In this document: piece by piece, positions 49,100-59,792 of the stretch
Layout: every line of letters starts with the position of its first letter
How positions within the stretch are numbered: position 1 is the first letter of the stretch
From: an uncultured Methanosarcinales archaeon
Lineage (GTDB): Archaea > Halobacteriota > Methanosarcinia > Methanotrichales > Methanotrichaceae
Direction of reading: 5' to 3'
DNA: 64,000 nucleotides
Assembly: GCA_903871465.1 (NCBI GenBank)
Contig: CAIQHB010000056.1
Span: 78,246-142,245 of the forward strand
Notes under the pieces: model-generated
Seen by the model: the letters and a program-made list of their open reading frames with translations, nothing else
Databases searched by the model: none
What the model was told of the DNA's origin: nothing
Translations under genes and position numbers: made by a program

Positions 49100-49765
49100 A
49101 TGAGCACAGCGATAAATGTGATCTGCCTGGATCGACCAGGAATGCTGCGCGACATTGCGGGCGCGGTGGCAAAGAGAGGCGGCAATATCATCTACACCCA
49201 GCAGTTCGTAATGGAGCGAGGCTTGAATCGCGGCAAGGCTTCTGTCTACATGGAGATTGATGGCCGCGAAGAGGTCGTTCGTGAGATGGCGGTGGAGCTG
49301 GAAGACTTCGATTCCATATTCGAGGTATCCATCCACGAGCCCTTTGAGAAGATATTCGGCTCCAGGGTGATAATAATAGGCGGCGGAGCCCAGGTGGCCC
49401 AGGTCGCGGTTGGAGCGGTGAGCGAGGCCGACCGGCACAATTTGCGAGGTGAGCGGATCAGCGTGGATACCATTCCACTGGTCGGCGAAGAAGCCATTGC
49501 CGACGCTGTCCGCGCCGTGAGCAGGCTGCCGCGCGCATCCATCCTGGTTCTGGCTGGGGCGCTCATGGGCGGGCGCATCACCAAGGAGGTCAAGAGACTT
49601 CAGGCCGAAGGGATTCCGGTCATCGCTTTGAAGATGGCCGGGTCGGTTCCCGATCAGGCCGATCTGGTGGTGACGGACCCAATCCAGGCCGGCACATTTG
49701 CCGTAATGCACGTGGCCAGCACGGCGGTCTTCGATATAACCCGGGTGAGGGGCAGGGAATTCTAG
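49100..49765 (+). CDS. ACT-domain protein (DUF5612-like)
   Basis: INVICLDRPGMLRDIAGAVAKRGGNIIYTQQF ACT start; conserved archaeal C-terminal domain. Confidence 0.75.
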   Translation: MSTAINVICLDRPGMLRDIAGAVAKRGGNIIYTQQFVMERGLNRGKASVYMEIDGREEVVREMAVELEDFDSIFEVSIHEPFEKIFGSRVIIIGGGAQVAQVAVGAVSEADRHNLRGERISVDTIPLVGEEAIADAVRAVSRLPRASILVLAGALMGGRITKEVKRLQAEGIPVIALKMAGSVPDQADLVVTDPIQAGTFAVMHVASTAVFDITRVRGREF

Positions 49766-50028
49766 CTGTTAATGATTTCGGCCAGATTCTTGAGCTTCTC
49801 GCCGGAGAACAGCTCTTGGACGGTGTAGAACTTCTCCTCTGCCTGGAGCACAGGCGCTGAAAGGGTGAATACGCCGTTTATGCGCAGCTCCGTGAGCGCT
49901 TCAGGGGTGGCCATATCAAGATTCTCGAACGAGATGCCCGCATCTACCAGCGCCGCTTTGAGCTGTTCGCATTTAGGGCAGGACTTTGTGGAATAGACTC
50001 TGTACTTCAAAGAAATACCTCTGTGCAT
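49762..50028 (-). CDS. Glutaredoxin-like protein
   Basis: YRVYSTKSCPKCEQLKAALVDAGISFENLDM; CPKC active-site-like motif. Confidence 0.75.
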   Translation of the reverse strand: MHRGISLKYRVYSTKSCPKCEQLKAALVDAGISFENLDMATPEALTELRINGVFTLSAPVLQAEEKFYTVQELFSGEKLKNLAEIINS

Positions 50029-50090
50029 AGCTGTCTTAGGTGTTACAAAATATCGGAGTTTATTGCAGACTATAAGCGGTTTGCGGGCGT

Positions 50091-50426
50091 CTATCGCAGT
50101 GCCATGGGGTATGATTTCTGGGCCCACATCGCGTATCCCTTCTCTACAGCCATCTTGGCACATTCACTGCAGCAGGAGAAGTTGGCCAGGTATTCTGCTC
50201 CTTCCATCTCATGCTCGAAGACATTATTGCAGGTGAATCCTGATATTCGCCGGAAGTCGTCGCCTTTGCCGAACTCATCGCATTCTGCCTCGGCAGGGCG
50301 CTCCAGTACAACCCAGTCTCTGGGAAGAAGCACGGGCAAGGTGGCCAAGCTCATGCCGCATCCGCAGGGACCGAAAACATCTTCTAAGTCTTTATAGATA
50401 ATAGCCTTACTTACCTTCTCGCTCAT
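50091..50426 (-). CDS. Cys-rich conserved hypothetical protein
   Basis: CGCG, TCNN, CCSEC motifs; 111 aa. Confidence 0.55.
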   Translation of the reverse strand: MSEKVSKAIIYKDLEDVFGPCGCGMSLATLPVLLPRDWVVLERPAEAECDEFGKGDDFRRISGFTCNNVFEHEMEGAEYLANFSCCSECAKMAVEKGYAMWAQKSYPMALR

Positions 50427-50765
50427 TTGTCCGCTCCTCTTGCTAACGGTATTGGGGCCTCCAACCTAAATAACATTTCCCGTCCACTTTCCTGTTTTAT
50501 CACTTTCGCACGGTTTTATATCTCAAATGGCCTTGCTATATGAGATGGATTTCTTTAAAAATGCGGAATAGGGTTTTATTCTTGCGCCAAAAATCTGCAA
50601 TCAAGCGAATCATGATGCTTGTCCCAATTAATAGATATCATTGCCAAAACAAAAAATATATATGGAATTACGGGATGATAACTGTCCATTCTGGCTTGTA
50701 GCTCCAGATGGGTTGAATTCTGGCTCGTCTGGCTGCAAAATCCGGATTTATGAGGTGGATTACAA

Positions 50766-50996
50766 ATGCCGATACTTCCCGTCGCTCCGGTGAGCAGACT
50801 CATCCGCGAGGCAGGGGCAAAGAGAGTGAGTGAAGGCGCGAGGGACGCGCTAGCAGAGGTTCTCGAGGGCTATGGTTTAGAGGTAGCTCATGAGGCAGTG
50901 GGCTGGGCCAATCACGCCAAGAGGAAGACGGTCAAGGCGGAGGACATAAGAGAAGCAGTCAAAAGAGTTAAACCTCCTGTAGTCCCTGAAAGGTGA
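50766..50996 (+). CDS. Archaeal histone
   Basis: LPVAPVSRLIREAGAKRVSEGARDALAEVLEGYGLEVAHEAVGWANHAKRKTVKAEDIREAVKR. Confidence 0.97.
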   Translation: MPILPVAPVSRLIREAGAKRVSEGARDALAEVLEGYGLEVAHEAVGWANHAKRKTVKAEDIREAVKRVKPPVVPER

Positions 50997-50999
50997 TCG

Positions 51000-52904
51000 A
51001 TGGCAAAAGACGTCTCACCAGGGTTGGACTACCGGGCTTTAGGCCTCCTATGCGGCATTGAAATTCATCAACAGCTCGACACCGCGTGTAAGCTCTTCTG
51101 CGGCTGCCCTACAAAGCACCGGGAAGTCGAGGAGTCCAATTTCGAGTTTTTCCGGTATCTCCGACCTTCGAGAAGCGAGCTTGGCGAGATTGATCGCGCC
51201 GCGTTAGAAGAGGTTCTTGTATCGCGCAAGTTTCATTATAAGTCCTATGACACCACCTGTCTGGTGGAAGCGGATGAGGAGCCGCCCCGGGAGATTAACT
51301 CCGAGGCTCTGCAGATATCTCTCATCATCGCGCGGCTGCTCAACATGCGGGTCGTGGATGAGGTGCAGACCATGCGCAAGATGGTCATAGACGGCTCCAA
51401 TACCTCCGGCTTCCAGCGCACTGCCTACATCGGATCTGAAGGCAAGATTGAAACCGAGCGAGGGTCGGTCGGTATTGGAGTCCTCTGCCTGGAAGAGGAG
51501 GCGGCGCGCATCATTGAAGACCGCGGAGACAGCGTGGTCTACTCTCTCGACCGGTTGGGCATTCCGCTAGTGGAAATTGGCACCGCACCGGACATCGTCT
51601 CCCCGGCGCACGCTCGTGAGGTTGCTTCGTACCTGGGAATGATTCTCCGCTCCACCGGCCGCGTCAAGAGGGGGCTTGGCACCATTCGCCAGGACGTGAA
51701 TGTCTCTATCAAGGGCGGAGCACGCGTGGAGGTGAAGGGCGTTCAGGCCCTGAATCTCGTCGACAAGGTAGTGGAGTTTGAGGCACTGCGTCAGGTCAGG
51801 CTTCTGGAAATTAGAACAGAGCTCGGGAGTCGCGAGGCTGCAGTTGATGGTGCCTTGTGGGATGTCACAGAGCTCTTTGCCGAGACGGGCTCGAAGGTCA
51901 TATCAAAGTCACTCAAGATGGGTGGTGTGGTCCTGGCCTGCCGCCTGCAAGGCTTTGCCGGTCTGGTGGGCAGAGAGACTCAGCCCGGTCGACGACTCGG
52001 CTCGGAGATGTCCGACCGAGCCAAACGAGCAGGAGTGGGCGGAATCTTTCATACCGATGAGCTCCCCGCTTACGGGGTGACCGAAAGTGAGGTTGAAGCT
52101 GTGCGAGGCCTCCTTGGTGCAGTGGAGCCGGATGCTGTTGTCATGGTCACAAGCAGCAGGGACCGGGCAGAGAAGGCTTTGCAGGCAGTTCTGGTTCGGG
52201 CCCGGGAGGCCCTGGCTGTGGTGCCGGAAGAGACGCGCAGAGCGCTTCCTAACGGCTGTTCGGAGTACATGCGGCCGTTGCCGGGTTCTGCCAGAATGTA
52301 TCCGGAGACGGATGTGCCATCGGTCGTAATCACGGAAGAGATGCTGGATCGGCTCCAGCTTCCCGAGCTCTTCCTGGCTCGCTCCAATCGTTTCGGACGC
52401 GAGTATGGCTTGAATGCCGAGCAGGCTCGCGTTATGGCTGCTTCTCCCAATTACCAGCTCTTTGAGGAGATCGTGGTGAAGTTTCAGGTTCCGTCCTCCA
52501 TGGTGGTTCGGGCACTGGAGACAATACCCATTGAGCTGGCACGCGAGGGTGTGCCCATCTCCAACCTGACGGAACAGCACCATAAGGACTGCTTTGGCCT
52601 TGTAAGTTCAGGCCAGGTCGCCAAGGAGGGACTGGTGGATCTGCTTCGCTCTTTGGCGGAACATCCTGATTGGGAAGCCTCCGAGGCGGCGAAGGCTGCG
52701 GGCCTGGCCGGGGTAAATGAGGCGGATGTGGAGAAGGCTGTGCAGGCAATTGTCGCTCGCAAGGCCGATCTGGTGCGCTCCAAGGGCGAGAGGGCAGCGG
52801 CTCCTCTAATGGGCCTGGTGATGTTGGAGCTGAGAGGCAAAGCAGATGGTGCTATAGTGAGCGCCATATTGAAGAAGGAAATACAAAATATACTAAACGA
52901 GTGA
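51000..52904 (+). CDS. gatE: Glutamyl-tRNA(Gln) amidotransferase subunit E
   Basis: GLLCGIEIHQQLDTACKLFCGCPT; RQDVNVSIKGGARVEVKGVQAL. Confidence 0.95.
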   Translation: MAKDVSPGLDYRALGLLCGIEIHQQLDTACKLFCGCPTKHREVEESNFEFFRYLRPSRSELGEIDRAALEEVLVSRKFHYKSYDTTCLVEADEEPPREINSEALQISLIIARLLNMRVVDEVQTMRKMVIDGSNTSGFQRTAYIGSEGKIETERGSVGIGVLCLEEEAARIIEDRGDSVVYSLDRLGIPLVEIGTAPDIVSPAHAREVASYLGMILRSTGRVKRGLGTIRQDVNVSIKGGARVEVKGVQALNLVDKVVEFEALRQVRLLEIRTELGSREAAVDGALWDVTELFAETGSKVISKSLKMGGVVLACRLQGFAGLVGRETQPGRRLGSEMSDRAKRAGVGGIFHTDELPAYGVTESEVEAVRGLLGAVEPDAVVMVTSSRDRAEKALQAVLVRAREALAVVPEETRRALPNGCSEYMRPLPGSARMYPETDVPSVVITEEMLDRLQLPELFLARSNRFGREYGLNAEQARVMAASPNYQLFEEIVVKFQVPSSMVVRALETIPIELAREGVPISNLTEQHHKDCFGLVSSGQVAKEGLVDLLRSLAEHPDWEASEAAKAAGLAGVNEADVEKAVQAIVARKADLVRSKGERAAAPLMGLVMLELRGKADGAIVSAILKKEIQNILNE

Positions 52905-54034
52905 GCCCCGAAAAAACTAAGAGACCAGATATGCTCCTCTGGGAGGAGACGCTATTCAAGGACAGGGATCGGTTCGAGTTAGATCACCTGCCGGAGCACT
53001 TCCTCCACCGGGAAGCGCAGATGAACAGCCTCAAGTTCTGCATCCGCCCGGCATTGCAGGGCGGCCGGCCCGTCAATGCTCTATGCCTGGGCCCTCCCGG
53101 CACGGGAAAGACCACGGCGATTCTCAAGCTCTTTGAGGAGATCGAGGCCCATTCTTCCCAGATCGTCCCGGTGCATGTCAACTGTCAGATGAACTCTACA
53201 AGATATGCGGTCTTCTACCAGCTTTACAAAAAAATCTTCCAGCATGCTCCTCCGTCCAGCGGGATCTCCTTCAAGCGCGTCTTCGAGAAGGTGGCCCAGC
53301 ACTCCGCGGATGAAAACAAAGTACTTGTGGTAGCCCTGGATGACATAAATTATCTCTTCCCTGAAAAGGAAGTAGATCATGTTTTATACTCCCTGCTGCG
53401 GGCGCATGAGACCTGCCCCGGTGCCAGAATGGGTGTCATCGGCGTCATGAGTGAGCTTACCTTGAACTATGTTTTCGACCCCCGGGTCGTCTCCGTTTTT
53501 CAGGCGGAAGATGTGGTCTTTCCTCTCTACTCGCGCTCCGAGATACGCAATATTCTGGGACATCGGGTGCAGATGGGCTTCTATCCCGGAGTGATGGCAG
53601 ACGATATCCTGGACGCTGTGGTGGACTACACCGAGAAGTCCGGGGATCTGCGGGTGGGGATAGACCTGCTTAAAAGGTCGGGCCTGACGGCAGAGAAGCG
53701 CGCCTCCAAGAGCATCTCGTCAGAGGATGTAGCAAGCTCTTACGATCGTTCCCGGCTGGTTCATCTCACCTATGCCCTGAAATCCCTGAAAGCGGATGAA
53801 CAAAAGGTGCTGCAATTGGCGGTAAGCCAGGAGAGCTGGCGCGCAGGCGACCTCTTTCATCGCTTCCATGAGGAGACGGGAGCTGGATACACCCGTTTCC
53901 ATGAGATCCTCAATAAGCTGGATGCTATCCGGCTAATTAATGCCGACTTTACCGGGGCGGGAGAGCGTGGTCGGAGCCGTGTCATTACCGTGCGCTATGA
54001 GCCGGAAGAGATCCTGAGCCGGCTGGGCTCGTGA
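52901..54034 (+). CDS. ORC1/Cdc6-type AAA+ replication initiator-like protein
   Basis: Walker A GPPGTGKTTAIL, Walker B VALDDINYLF, C-terminal winged-helix-like region. Confidence 0.9.
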   Translation: MSPEKTKRPDMLLWEETLFKDRDRFELDHLPEHFLHREAQMNSLKFCIRPALQGGRPVNALCLGPPGTGKTTAILKLFEEIEAHSSQIVPVHVNCQMNSTRYAVFYQLYKKIFQHAPPSSGISFKRVFEKVAQHSADENKVLVVALDDINYLFPEKEVDHVLYSLLRAHETCPGARMGVIGVMSELTLNYVFDPRVVSVFQAEDVVFPLYSRSEIRNILGHRVQMGFYPGVMADDILDAVVDYTEKSGDLRVGIDLLKRSGLTAEKRASKSISSEDVASSYDRSRLVHLTYALKSLKADEQKVLQLAVSQESWRAGDLFHRFHEETGAGYTRFHEILNKLDAIRLINADFTGAGERGRSRVITVRYEPEEILSRLGS

Positions 54035-54135
54035 TTATTTTAAAAAGTTGTCTCTATAAAATGTATACACGGTAAATTCTCTATATAGATACAATAGACA
54101 AGGGCTTTAACTGCGGATGTGATTTCACATGCCGT

Positions 54136-55044
54136 ATGGATCGGCCACGAATAAAGATGCCTCGTAAGTATGGCGAGCTTTTCGTTGAGGCACTTCTATT
54201 CATGTCTGCTATCGCCTCCATCCTCATTATAGCTCTCATCTTCTACTTCCTCATAAATGAGAGTCTTCCCGCCTTTTCCGAACTCGGCCTCGGCTCTCTG
54301 CTTCTTGGAACAAAATGGCATCCTGCAGGTGAAATCTATGGCTTGCTGCCTCTGATTGCCGCTTCTCTTATCATCACACTTCTCGCGCTCTTCATCAATA
54401 TCGCCATCGGTTTTCCTCTGGCCATTTATCTGGCAGAACTGGCCGGTCCCAGGAGCAAGGCCTTACTAAAACCTTCCATAGAGCTTCTGGCCGGAGTGCC
54501 ATCCATCGTCTACGGTTTCCTGGGGGTGATAATTCTCGTATCCTACCTGCAGGATAGCTTTGACATGCTCACAGGGAGATCTATTCTGGCCGGGGCCATA
54601 CTGCTCGGCATTATGTTCATTCCATATCTGACTACCATCTGCGAGGATTCTCTGAGGGCTGTGCCCAGCGAATTCAAAGAAGGTTCCCTGGCACTGGGAG
54701 CAAATCGATGGCAAACGCTCAGAAACGTGACGATACCGGCAGCATCGTCGGGAATTACCGCAGCCGTTCTGCTCAACATTGGAAGCATAATCGGCGAGAC
54801 CATGGCGGTTCTTCTAGTAGTAGGCAATGTGGCCAGACTGCCTTCTCCCATCTACAATATCTTTGGTCAGGGCGCGACTTTCACCTCGGTCATCGCTGGT
54901 GAAATGGGTGAGGTAGCCAGGGGTTCAATGCATTATCACGTTCTATTTGCGGTAGGTTTTGTTCTTCTATTCGTCGTTTCAGTTCTCAGTCTGGTTGCAG
55001 ATTATGCCCGGGCTCGCATAAGAAAGAAATTCGGAGGATATTGA
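54136..55044 (+). CDS. pstC: Phosphate ABC transporter permease PstC
   Basis: Multi-TM; ELLAGVPSIVYGFLG; EGSLALGANRWQTLRNVTIPAASSGI EAA loop; GETMAVLLVVGN. Confidence 0.9.
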   Translation: MDRPRIKMPRKYGELFVEALLFMSAIASILIIALIFYFLINESLPAFSELGLGSLLLGTKWHPAGEIYGLLPLIAASLIITLLALFINIAIGFPLAIYLAELAGPRSKALLKPSIELLAGVPSIVYGFLGVIILVSYLQDSFDMLTGRSILAGAILLGIMFIPYLTTICEDSLRAVPSEFKEGSLALGANRWQTLRNVTIPAASSGITAAVLLNIGSIIGETMAVLLVVGNVARLPSPIYNIFGQGATFTSVIAGEMGEVARGSMHYHVLFAVGFVLLFVVSVLSLVADYARARIRKKFGGY

Positions 55045-56294
55045 ATATGAGAATTAGCCCCATTCTTGCGGCATCATTTGCTCTATCCGCATTTCTATTC
55101 GTATCTTCGATAACGTGTCTCATCCTGCAGCCTGACCTGGAAAGGCTGACGCCGATTTGGGATGCCTGCCTCATCATCTGCCCTCTCTTAATTCTCGTAT
55201 CCTATTTGATAACAAATGGCGTTTCCAGAAAGACGGCTCCCTTCCTGTTACTGGATCTACTCATTTGTGCAGGGATCTTCTTCTTCTCATATTCAGGCGC
55301 CCTTCAACCTGGTTTTGTCATTCACAGACCTTTTGGAGTGGGTGCTTCATTCAATTATGCCTTCATTTCTCCTCTTCTCGTATTTTTTGCCAGCTTGCTT
55401 TGCATAAAGGACGCCCTAAATATCGTCTACGGTTACAGTGCCCGGGGGAGAGAGGCCTTGATATTTCTGACCATAAAGCTCTCGGCAGTTTTGTCGCTTC
55501 TGCTTCTGGGTGGAATTCTCTTTATCATAATCTACAAAGGAATTTGGGCCATAAACTGGGAGTTCTTGACGACTCCTCACAGGAGATTGGGTCAGGCTGG
55601 CGGAATCAGCACGGCCATATTGGGGTCGCTCTGGATGGTTCTTGGGGCCATGATAGTCTCTTCACCCCTGGGCATTGGGGCAGCTATCTACCTGCATGAG
55701 TACTCCAAGAGCCAGAGGCTCAATCGTTTGATCACCATCGCCGTAAGCTGTTTGAATGGCGTTCCTTCCGTCGTCTTCGGCCTCTTCGGACTGGCCTTTC
55801 TGGTAACGGTTTTTGGAGTATCGCTCTTATCCGGATCCATAATTCTGGGTCTGATAAATATACCCACCATAATTCTGACCAGCCAGGAAGCCCTCAGAAG
55901 CGTTCCCAACTCCTTGCGAGAAGGCAGCATGGCCTTGGGAGCAACGAAGTGGCAGACGATAAGAAAGGTTGTTATTCCTTCAGCCATGCCAGGCATCCTC
56001 ACAGGCGTAATCATCGGGGTAGCCAAGGCCTCAGGAGAGACGGCCCCCATCATGTGGACGGCTGTAACCTTCACTGCCACCCCTGTTCAGATGATCTATG
56101 GCGTTATACCTAATGTGTTTCAGCCGGTGAACAACCTGGATTATCATCTTTTGAACCTGATCTACTTCCTGGGAGCATGGGATGTCGAGTCCAGGGCCTG
56201 GGGCACCGCTCTGGTGCTGATTTCTCTGGTGCTGGGGACTAATATGCTGGCCATAGTGGTGCGAAATCATTACCGCAAAAGAATCTCCTGGTAG
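55041..56294 (+). CDS. pstA: Phosphate ABC transporter permease PstA
   Basis: LNGVPSVVFGLFGLAFLV; EGSMALGATKWQTIRKVVIPSAMPGILTGVIIGVAKASGETAPIM. Confidence 0.92.
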   Translation: MNMRISPILAASFALSAFLFVSSITCLILQPDLERLTPIWDACLIICPLLILVSYLITNGVSRKTAPFLLLDLLICAGIFFFSYSGALQPGFVIHRPFGVGASFNYAFISPLLVFFASLLCIKDALNIVYGYSARGREALIFLTIKLSAVLSLLLLGGILFIIIYKGIWAINWEFLTTPHRRLGQAGGISTAILGSLWMVLGAMIVSSPLGIGAAIYLHEYSKSQRLNRLITIAVSCLNGVPSVVFGLFGLAFLVTVFGVSLLSGSIILGLINIPTIILTSQEALRSVPNSLREGSMALGATKWQTIRKVVIPSAMPGILTGVIIGVAKASGETAPIMWTAVTFTATPVQMIYGVIPNVFQPVNNLDYHLLNLIYFLGAWDVESRAWGTALVLISLVLGTNMLAIVVRNHYRKRISW

Positions 56295-56434
56295 GGTGGC
56301 GGAAAATGAGTTTTCTTCAGACGAAAAATGATACTTGAATCAAAAGAGTTTGGTTCACTTTTCAGCTATGCGAGGAACAAATCTATGTTTCGAGACCATT
56401 TTGTGGGAAGCGATCTCAGAGGATGTAAGAATCC

Positions 56435-56965
56435 TCAACCCTCCGTCCTTGCGGCAAAGCCATCCATCACCTGGGCGAGTAGATCATGAATTCCTGGCAC
56501 TTCATCCTCCCTGAGATCTGACTGCATCAGTGGTAGAGCAAACATCACTGCAACATCAAGCTTTATTGCGGTCATTGGACTGCGATGATCGCCTGCTCTC
56601 AGGACTTCATTTCGAACGGCTGCAATGCTGCAACGCATTGCCTTCAGCTCTTTTTCACTTTGCGCCAAAGTCTTGTCAATGCTCTTCATCTCCCAAGCGC
56701 TTAAGACTGCAGAGCCTAAATTTGACTTAAGGTCATCCGGAATAGTGACAGCTTTCAGGAGGTCTAAAATAAATCCGAGTTTGAGTGATCTGACTTCTCC
56801 TGCCCTTGCCACCAGACCGCTTCTCTCCATGATTGCTTCGTAGTATTCAAGAAGTCCAAGTAGATTCTCAGTATATCGAGGATCCTCACAGCCAACCGCG
56901 TTAATCATTTTTCTCCTCTTGCACATAAAATTGAAAAGACAATTGACAGGCCTATTTGTTTTCAC
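56435..56965 (-). CDS. Hypothetical helical protein
   Basis: 176-aa ORF, all-helical appearance, no motif recognised. Confidence 0.5.
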   Translation of the reverse strand: MKTNRPVNCLFNFMCKRRKMINAVGCEDPRYTENLLGLLEYYEAIMERSGLVARAGEVRSLKLGFILDLLKAVTIPDDLKSNLGSAVLSAWEMKSIDKTLAQSEKELKAMRCSIAAVRNEVLRAGDHRSPMTAIKLDVAVMFALPLMQSDLREDEVPGIHDLLAQVMDGFAARTEG

Positions 56966-57174
56966 TTATGTAGACTGCAAAAAAGGTGCTCGAATTATTC
57001 CTGTTCCAAAGATGAGAACGTTGAGAATCAAACTCCTTTAAGGAACATCCAAGACCCTCTAACGACTGCATATACCACTCCATCAATCGAACTGCTTGGG
57101 ATAATCCATCATCACCCATCTCACAGGATAAAGCGCCCGACACTAATAATTGGAATTGAATTAGACCGTTATAT

Positions 57175-57245
57175 GCCTTGTCTCATTAGACTATATGGAT
57201 GTATATTTGGTATATAATCTATATGTTTTCTCGGTGCCGGAAAAA
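57175..57245 (+). repeat. About 70-bp direct repeat, copy 1
   Basis: CCTTGTCTCATTAGACTATATGGATGTATATT identical to the block near 59795, with flanking similarity. Confidence 0.75.
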
Positions 57246-57293
57246 CAACGCGCCAACTCTCAAATATTCATATTATTGCCTCTGTGCATGGAC

Positions 57294-57587
57294 CTATGCC
57301 TTCTCTTTTTCCACCATATTGTATATTTCGGGAATTACGCTTTGTATGTTTTTAAAATCCTTGAGCAGCTTAGCTCCTTTTGGTGTAGTTGTAAATATGA
57401 CCGAGGAATTTCTGGTGGTCGCGATCTCTAGGAGTTCATTTTTTATAAGTAAATCAATATATGGGATTACCGTCCTGAAGTTTAGGTTCGATTGATAAAC
57501 GATCCTAGTCTTGCTTGCACCCTCAGTGCAGACGTCCAATATTTGAGAAATTATGGCATCTTTACTTCTCTTCATATCCTTCCTCAC
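57294..57587 (-). CDS. Archaeal winged-helix regulator (ArnR1-like)
   Basis: SKDAIISQILDVCTEGASKTRIVYQSNLNFRTVIPYIDLLIKNELLEI. Confidence 0.7.
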   Translation of the reverse strand: MRKDMKRSKDAIISQILDVCTEGASKTRIVYQSNLNFRTVIPYIDLLIKNELLEIATTRNSSVIFTTTPKGAKLLKDFKNIQSVIPEIYNMVEKEKA

Positions 57588-58239
57588 AACATATACTCAG
57601 TTTACAACTTGAATTCACTCTGTCCTAAAAAGGTTTTGATTCTCCAACGAGCAGTATTGCTCTGGCATCAATAATTACATATAAATCTGTCGCATTGCCG
57701 CGACAGGTTATTTATAAGGATAGCGTTGCATAATATTGGTAAAATTTTTCCCTGATCGCTCAGATAATTCCTGAATTTGATTGATGCTACTGGTTAGGTG
57801 GCCACCCATTCTTGTTTTCGAATAGTAAGACCTACTTGCTTGGCTTCCTTAAGACCGTCTTCAGTTAGCAGTTATGGATACGAATTCGCGATTCCAATTT
57901 CGTATCCGCTTAGTATGATATTTGAGTTCTTTGACATGCAACAATAATGTGTCATATCATATGAGAATATGCTCAAAATCTCTAAAGCCTTTCGTTTTTA
58001 ATTTTCTCAACTATATTTTTTATTACTAATTTTAATCTAATAATAATGATAAGAATTCCGCTCTAAACCAACAATTTTTGCTTATTAAAATATATTTTAG
58101 AGAATCGTAATTAGAACCATTGAATCTGATTCATATATATGGCAATAAAAGTTGATATACTTAGTGAAACAAATTCAAGTTATCAAAGTGATGTACTAAA
58201 GGTATGGAAGCTTTTTAGAGTTGCAAGAAGGAATTATGT

Positions 58240-58539
58240 ATGGGCGTGGCAAAGTATCGGCCTGCAATCAAGATCGTCCTCAAGCTTCTTGAGTGCATAT
58301 ACAAGAGCCAATCAAACGGGCGTGCCTTGAAGACCCATATAATCCAGTGCGCTAATCTCAAGACAACATCCGCCGAAAAATACATTCAAATGCTCAAAGA
58401 CGCAGGATATGTCGAGGAGAGGAGAGTAGCGTGGGGGGCACGAGAAGTGATAGAGTATGAGCTTACACCCTTGGGCAAAGCCAGGTATGAATGGTTCAAG
58501 ACTATCAATGATGAGCTCTTTATAATGAACGAATGGTAA
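58240..58539 (+). CDS. Archaeal winged-helix regulator
   Basis: ILKLLE..SNLKTTSAEKYIQMLKDAGYVEERRVAWGAREVIEYELTPLGKARYEWF; same architecture as the 57294-57587 product. Confidence 0.65.
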   Translation: MGVAKYRPAIKIVLKLLECIYKSQSNGRALKTHIIQCANLKTTSAEKYIQMLKDAGYVEERRVAWGAREVIEYELTPLGKARYEWFKTINDELFIMNEW

Positions 58540-58551
58540 ACGAGTGAGAAG

Positions 58552-58890
58552 ATGGAATATAATGCCTCAATAGATGCTGTATATGATGCGGTTGAGCGAA
58601 TAGAGCAGCAAAGAAAACGGCTTGCCCGGAACCTCATGGCCCTCTCCATCTCAGCATTGCTAGGTTTGGTGGTCAACACATTTGTCTTCATGATATTCTC
58701 GCACCAAAAGGGATCATTGAATAATATGACTATTGCATTAATTATGTTAATATTTTTGGTATGCATGGTTCTTTCGGGTTTGGCAATAAGGAAATTCATT
58801 TTACTAAAAAAGTTTGAACAAAGGCTCAATCATTTTGGCGAATTGGAAGAAACGATCTGTGATGAGGTTCTAAAGCACCATCTGGATTAG
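58552..58890 (+). CDS. Small two-TM membrane protein
   Basis: Two hydrophobic spans (LMALSISALLGLVVNTFVFMIF; MTIALIMLIFLVCMVLSGLAI). Confidence 0.55.
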   Translation: MEYNASIDAVYDAVERIEQQRKRLARNLMALSISALLGLVVNTFVFMIFSHQKGSLNNMTIALIMLIFLVCMVLSGLAIRKFILLKKFEQRLNHFGELEETICDEVLKHHLD

Positions 58891-59166
58891 GTCATAATAG
58901 TGTCTAGCAGGTCCTTTGATACCCCTATAGTAATTCATATACGAGGATCGCATGATACGCAAAGCGTATAGTTATGGCCAAAGAATTTCGAAACAATTCT
59001 TTCATCGCTCACTGATATCGAACTCCATTTCATAAAATCCTGCAGAATTATAAAATAGAGCGCTGAAGAAAAGCATTTCGCTAATCAGCTACTTGATCCC
59101 TCACACACCGGTGCGATTAATTTATAAAATATATTTGGGGAAGATAGATCCATAAGGAGGCAACGT

Positions 59167-59334
59167 ATGGAGGCAAGTGCGATCCTATCAGATCTACCTC
59201 TATTTTGTCTAAAGGCAACCCATCATTTAAATGCTTTACGGATAAACAACACGCCTAATTGTCACGTACCAATCGTACTGGAAAATGATAGGCGCACCCC
59301 CTTATACGCCTCTAAAGCCGCGCATCAATTTTGA
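59167..59334 (+). CDS. Possible 55-aa small protein
   Basis: AAGGAGG 6 nt upstream of ATG; MEASAILSDLPLFCLKATHHLNALRINNTPNCHVPIVLENDRRTPLYASKAAHQF*; no homology judged. Confidence 0.25.
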   Translation: MEASAILSDLPLFCLKATHHLNALRINNTPNCHVPIVLENDRRTPLYASKAAHQF

Positions 59335-59482
59335 GAAAATTGCGTAATTGTATTCGCCGACTCAATTTTGACCACCTCTATATGGCACTATCTAGAAATC
59401 TAGTACATCTGGGCTGATAAAAACACAAGGATAAGGCTTTATATATAATCACCTACAGATACTCTGTGATAGGGGAGTATCA

Positions 59483-59660
59483 ATGCCGGGTCCAAAACCA
59501 TCAGCAATCAACTTAAACGACGTCGAGCGCCAAGGTTTGGAATTGCTTGTTCGCCGTTATACTACAGGACAGCAAAAAGTTATCAGGGCACGAATTGTTT
59601 TATTTTATGGCAATACCCCGATGCTTGCATCGGGGATAAAGGGCATACGTGTTCAACTTG
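59483..59660 (+). pseudogene. 5' fragment of IS630-type transposase
   Basis: MPGPKPSAINLNDVERQGLELLVRRYTTGQQKVIRARIVLF resembles the IS630 HTH N-terminus, then diverges. Confidence 0.5.
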
Positions 59661-59792
59661 AGAATGGATCAGATCAATATAGTTCCGCCTGCTTCCAGCG
59701 GGGTGCGCCGCCGCCGTTTGACATCAGTTACAGCAAGTTGGTTTCCTGCTTCTGGATATTCCTGCAAAATTTATATCAAAACTGGCACGTTA

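Noticed and set aside
49058-49711. 217-aa minus-strand ORF opposite the ACT-domain gene
   Set aside because: Shadow ORF; the plus-strand protein has strong ACT motifs
51909-52583. 224-aa minus-strand ORF opposite gatE
   Set aside because: Shadow ORF in high-GC coding sequence
56952-57143. 63-aa minus-strand ORF upstream of the helical hypothetical
   Set aside because: Could be a small gene, but no conserved feature could be identified
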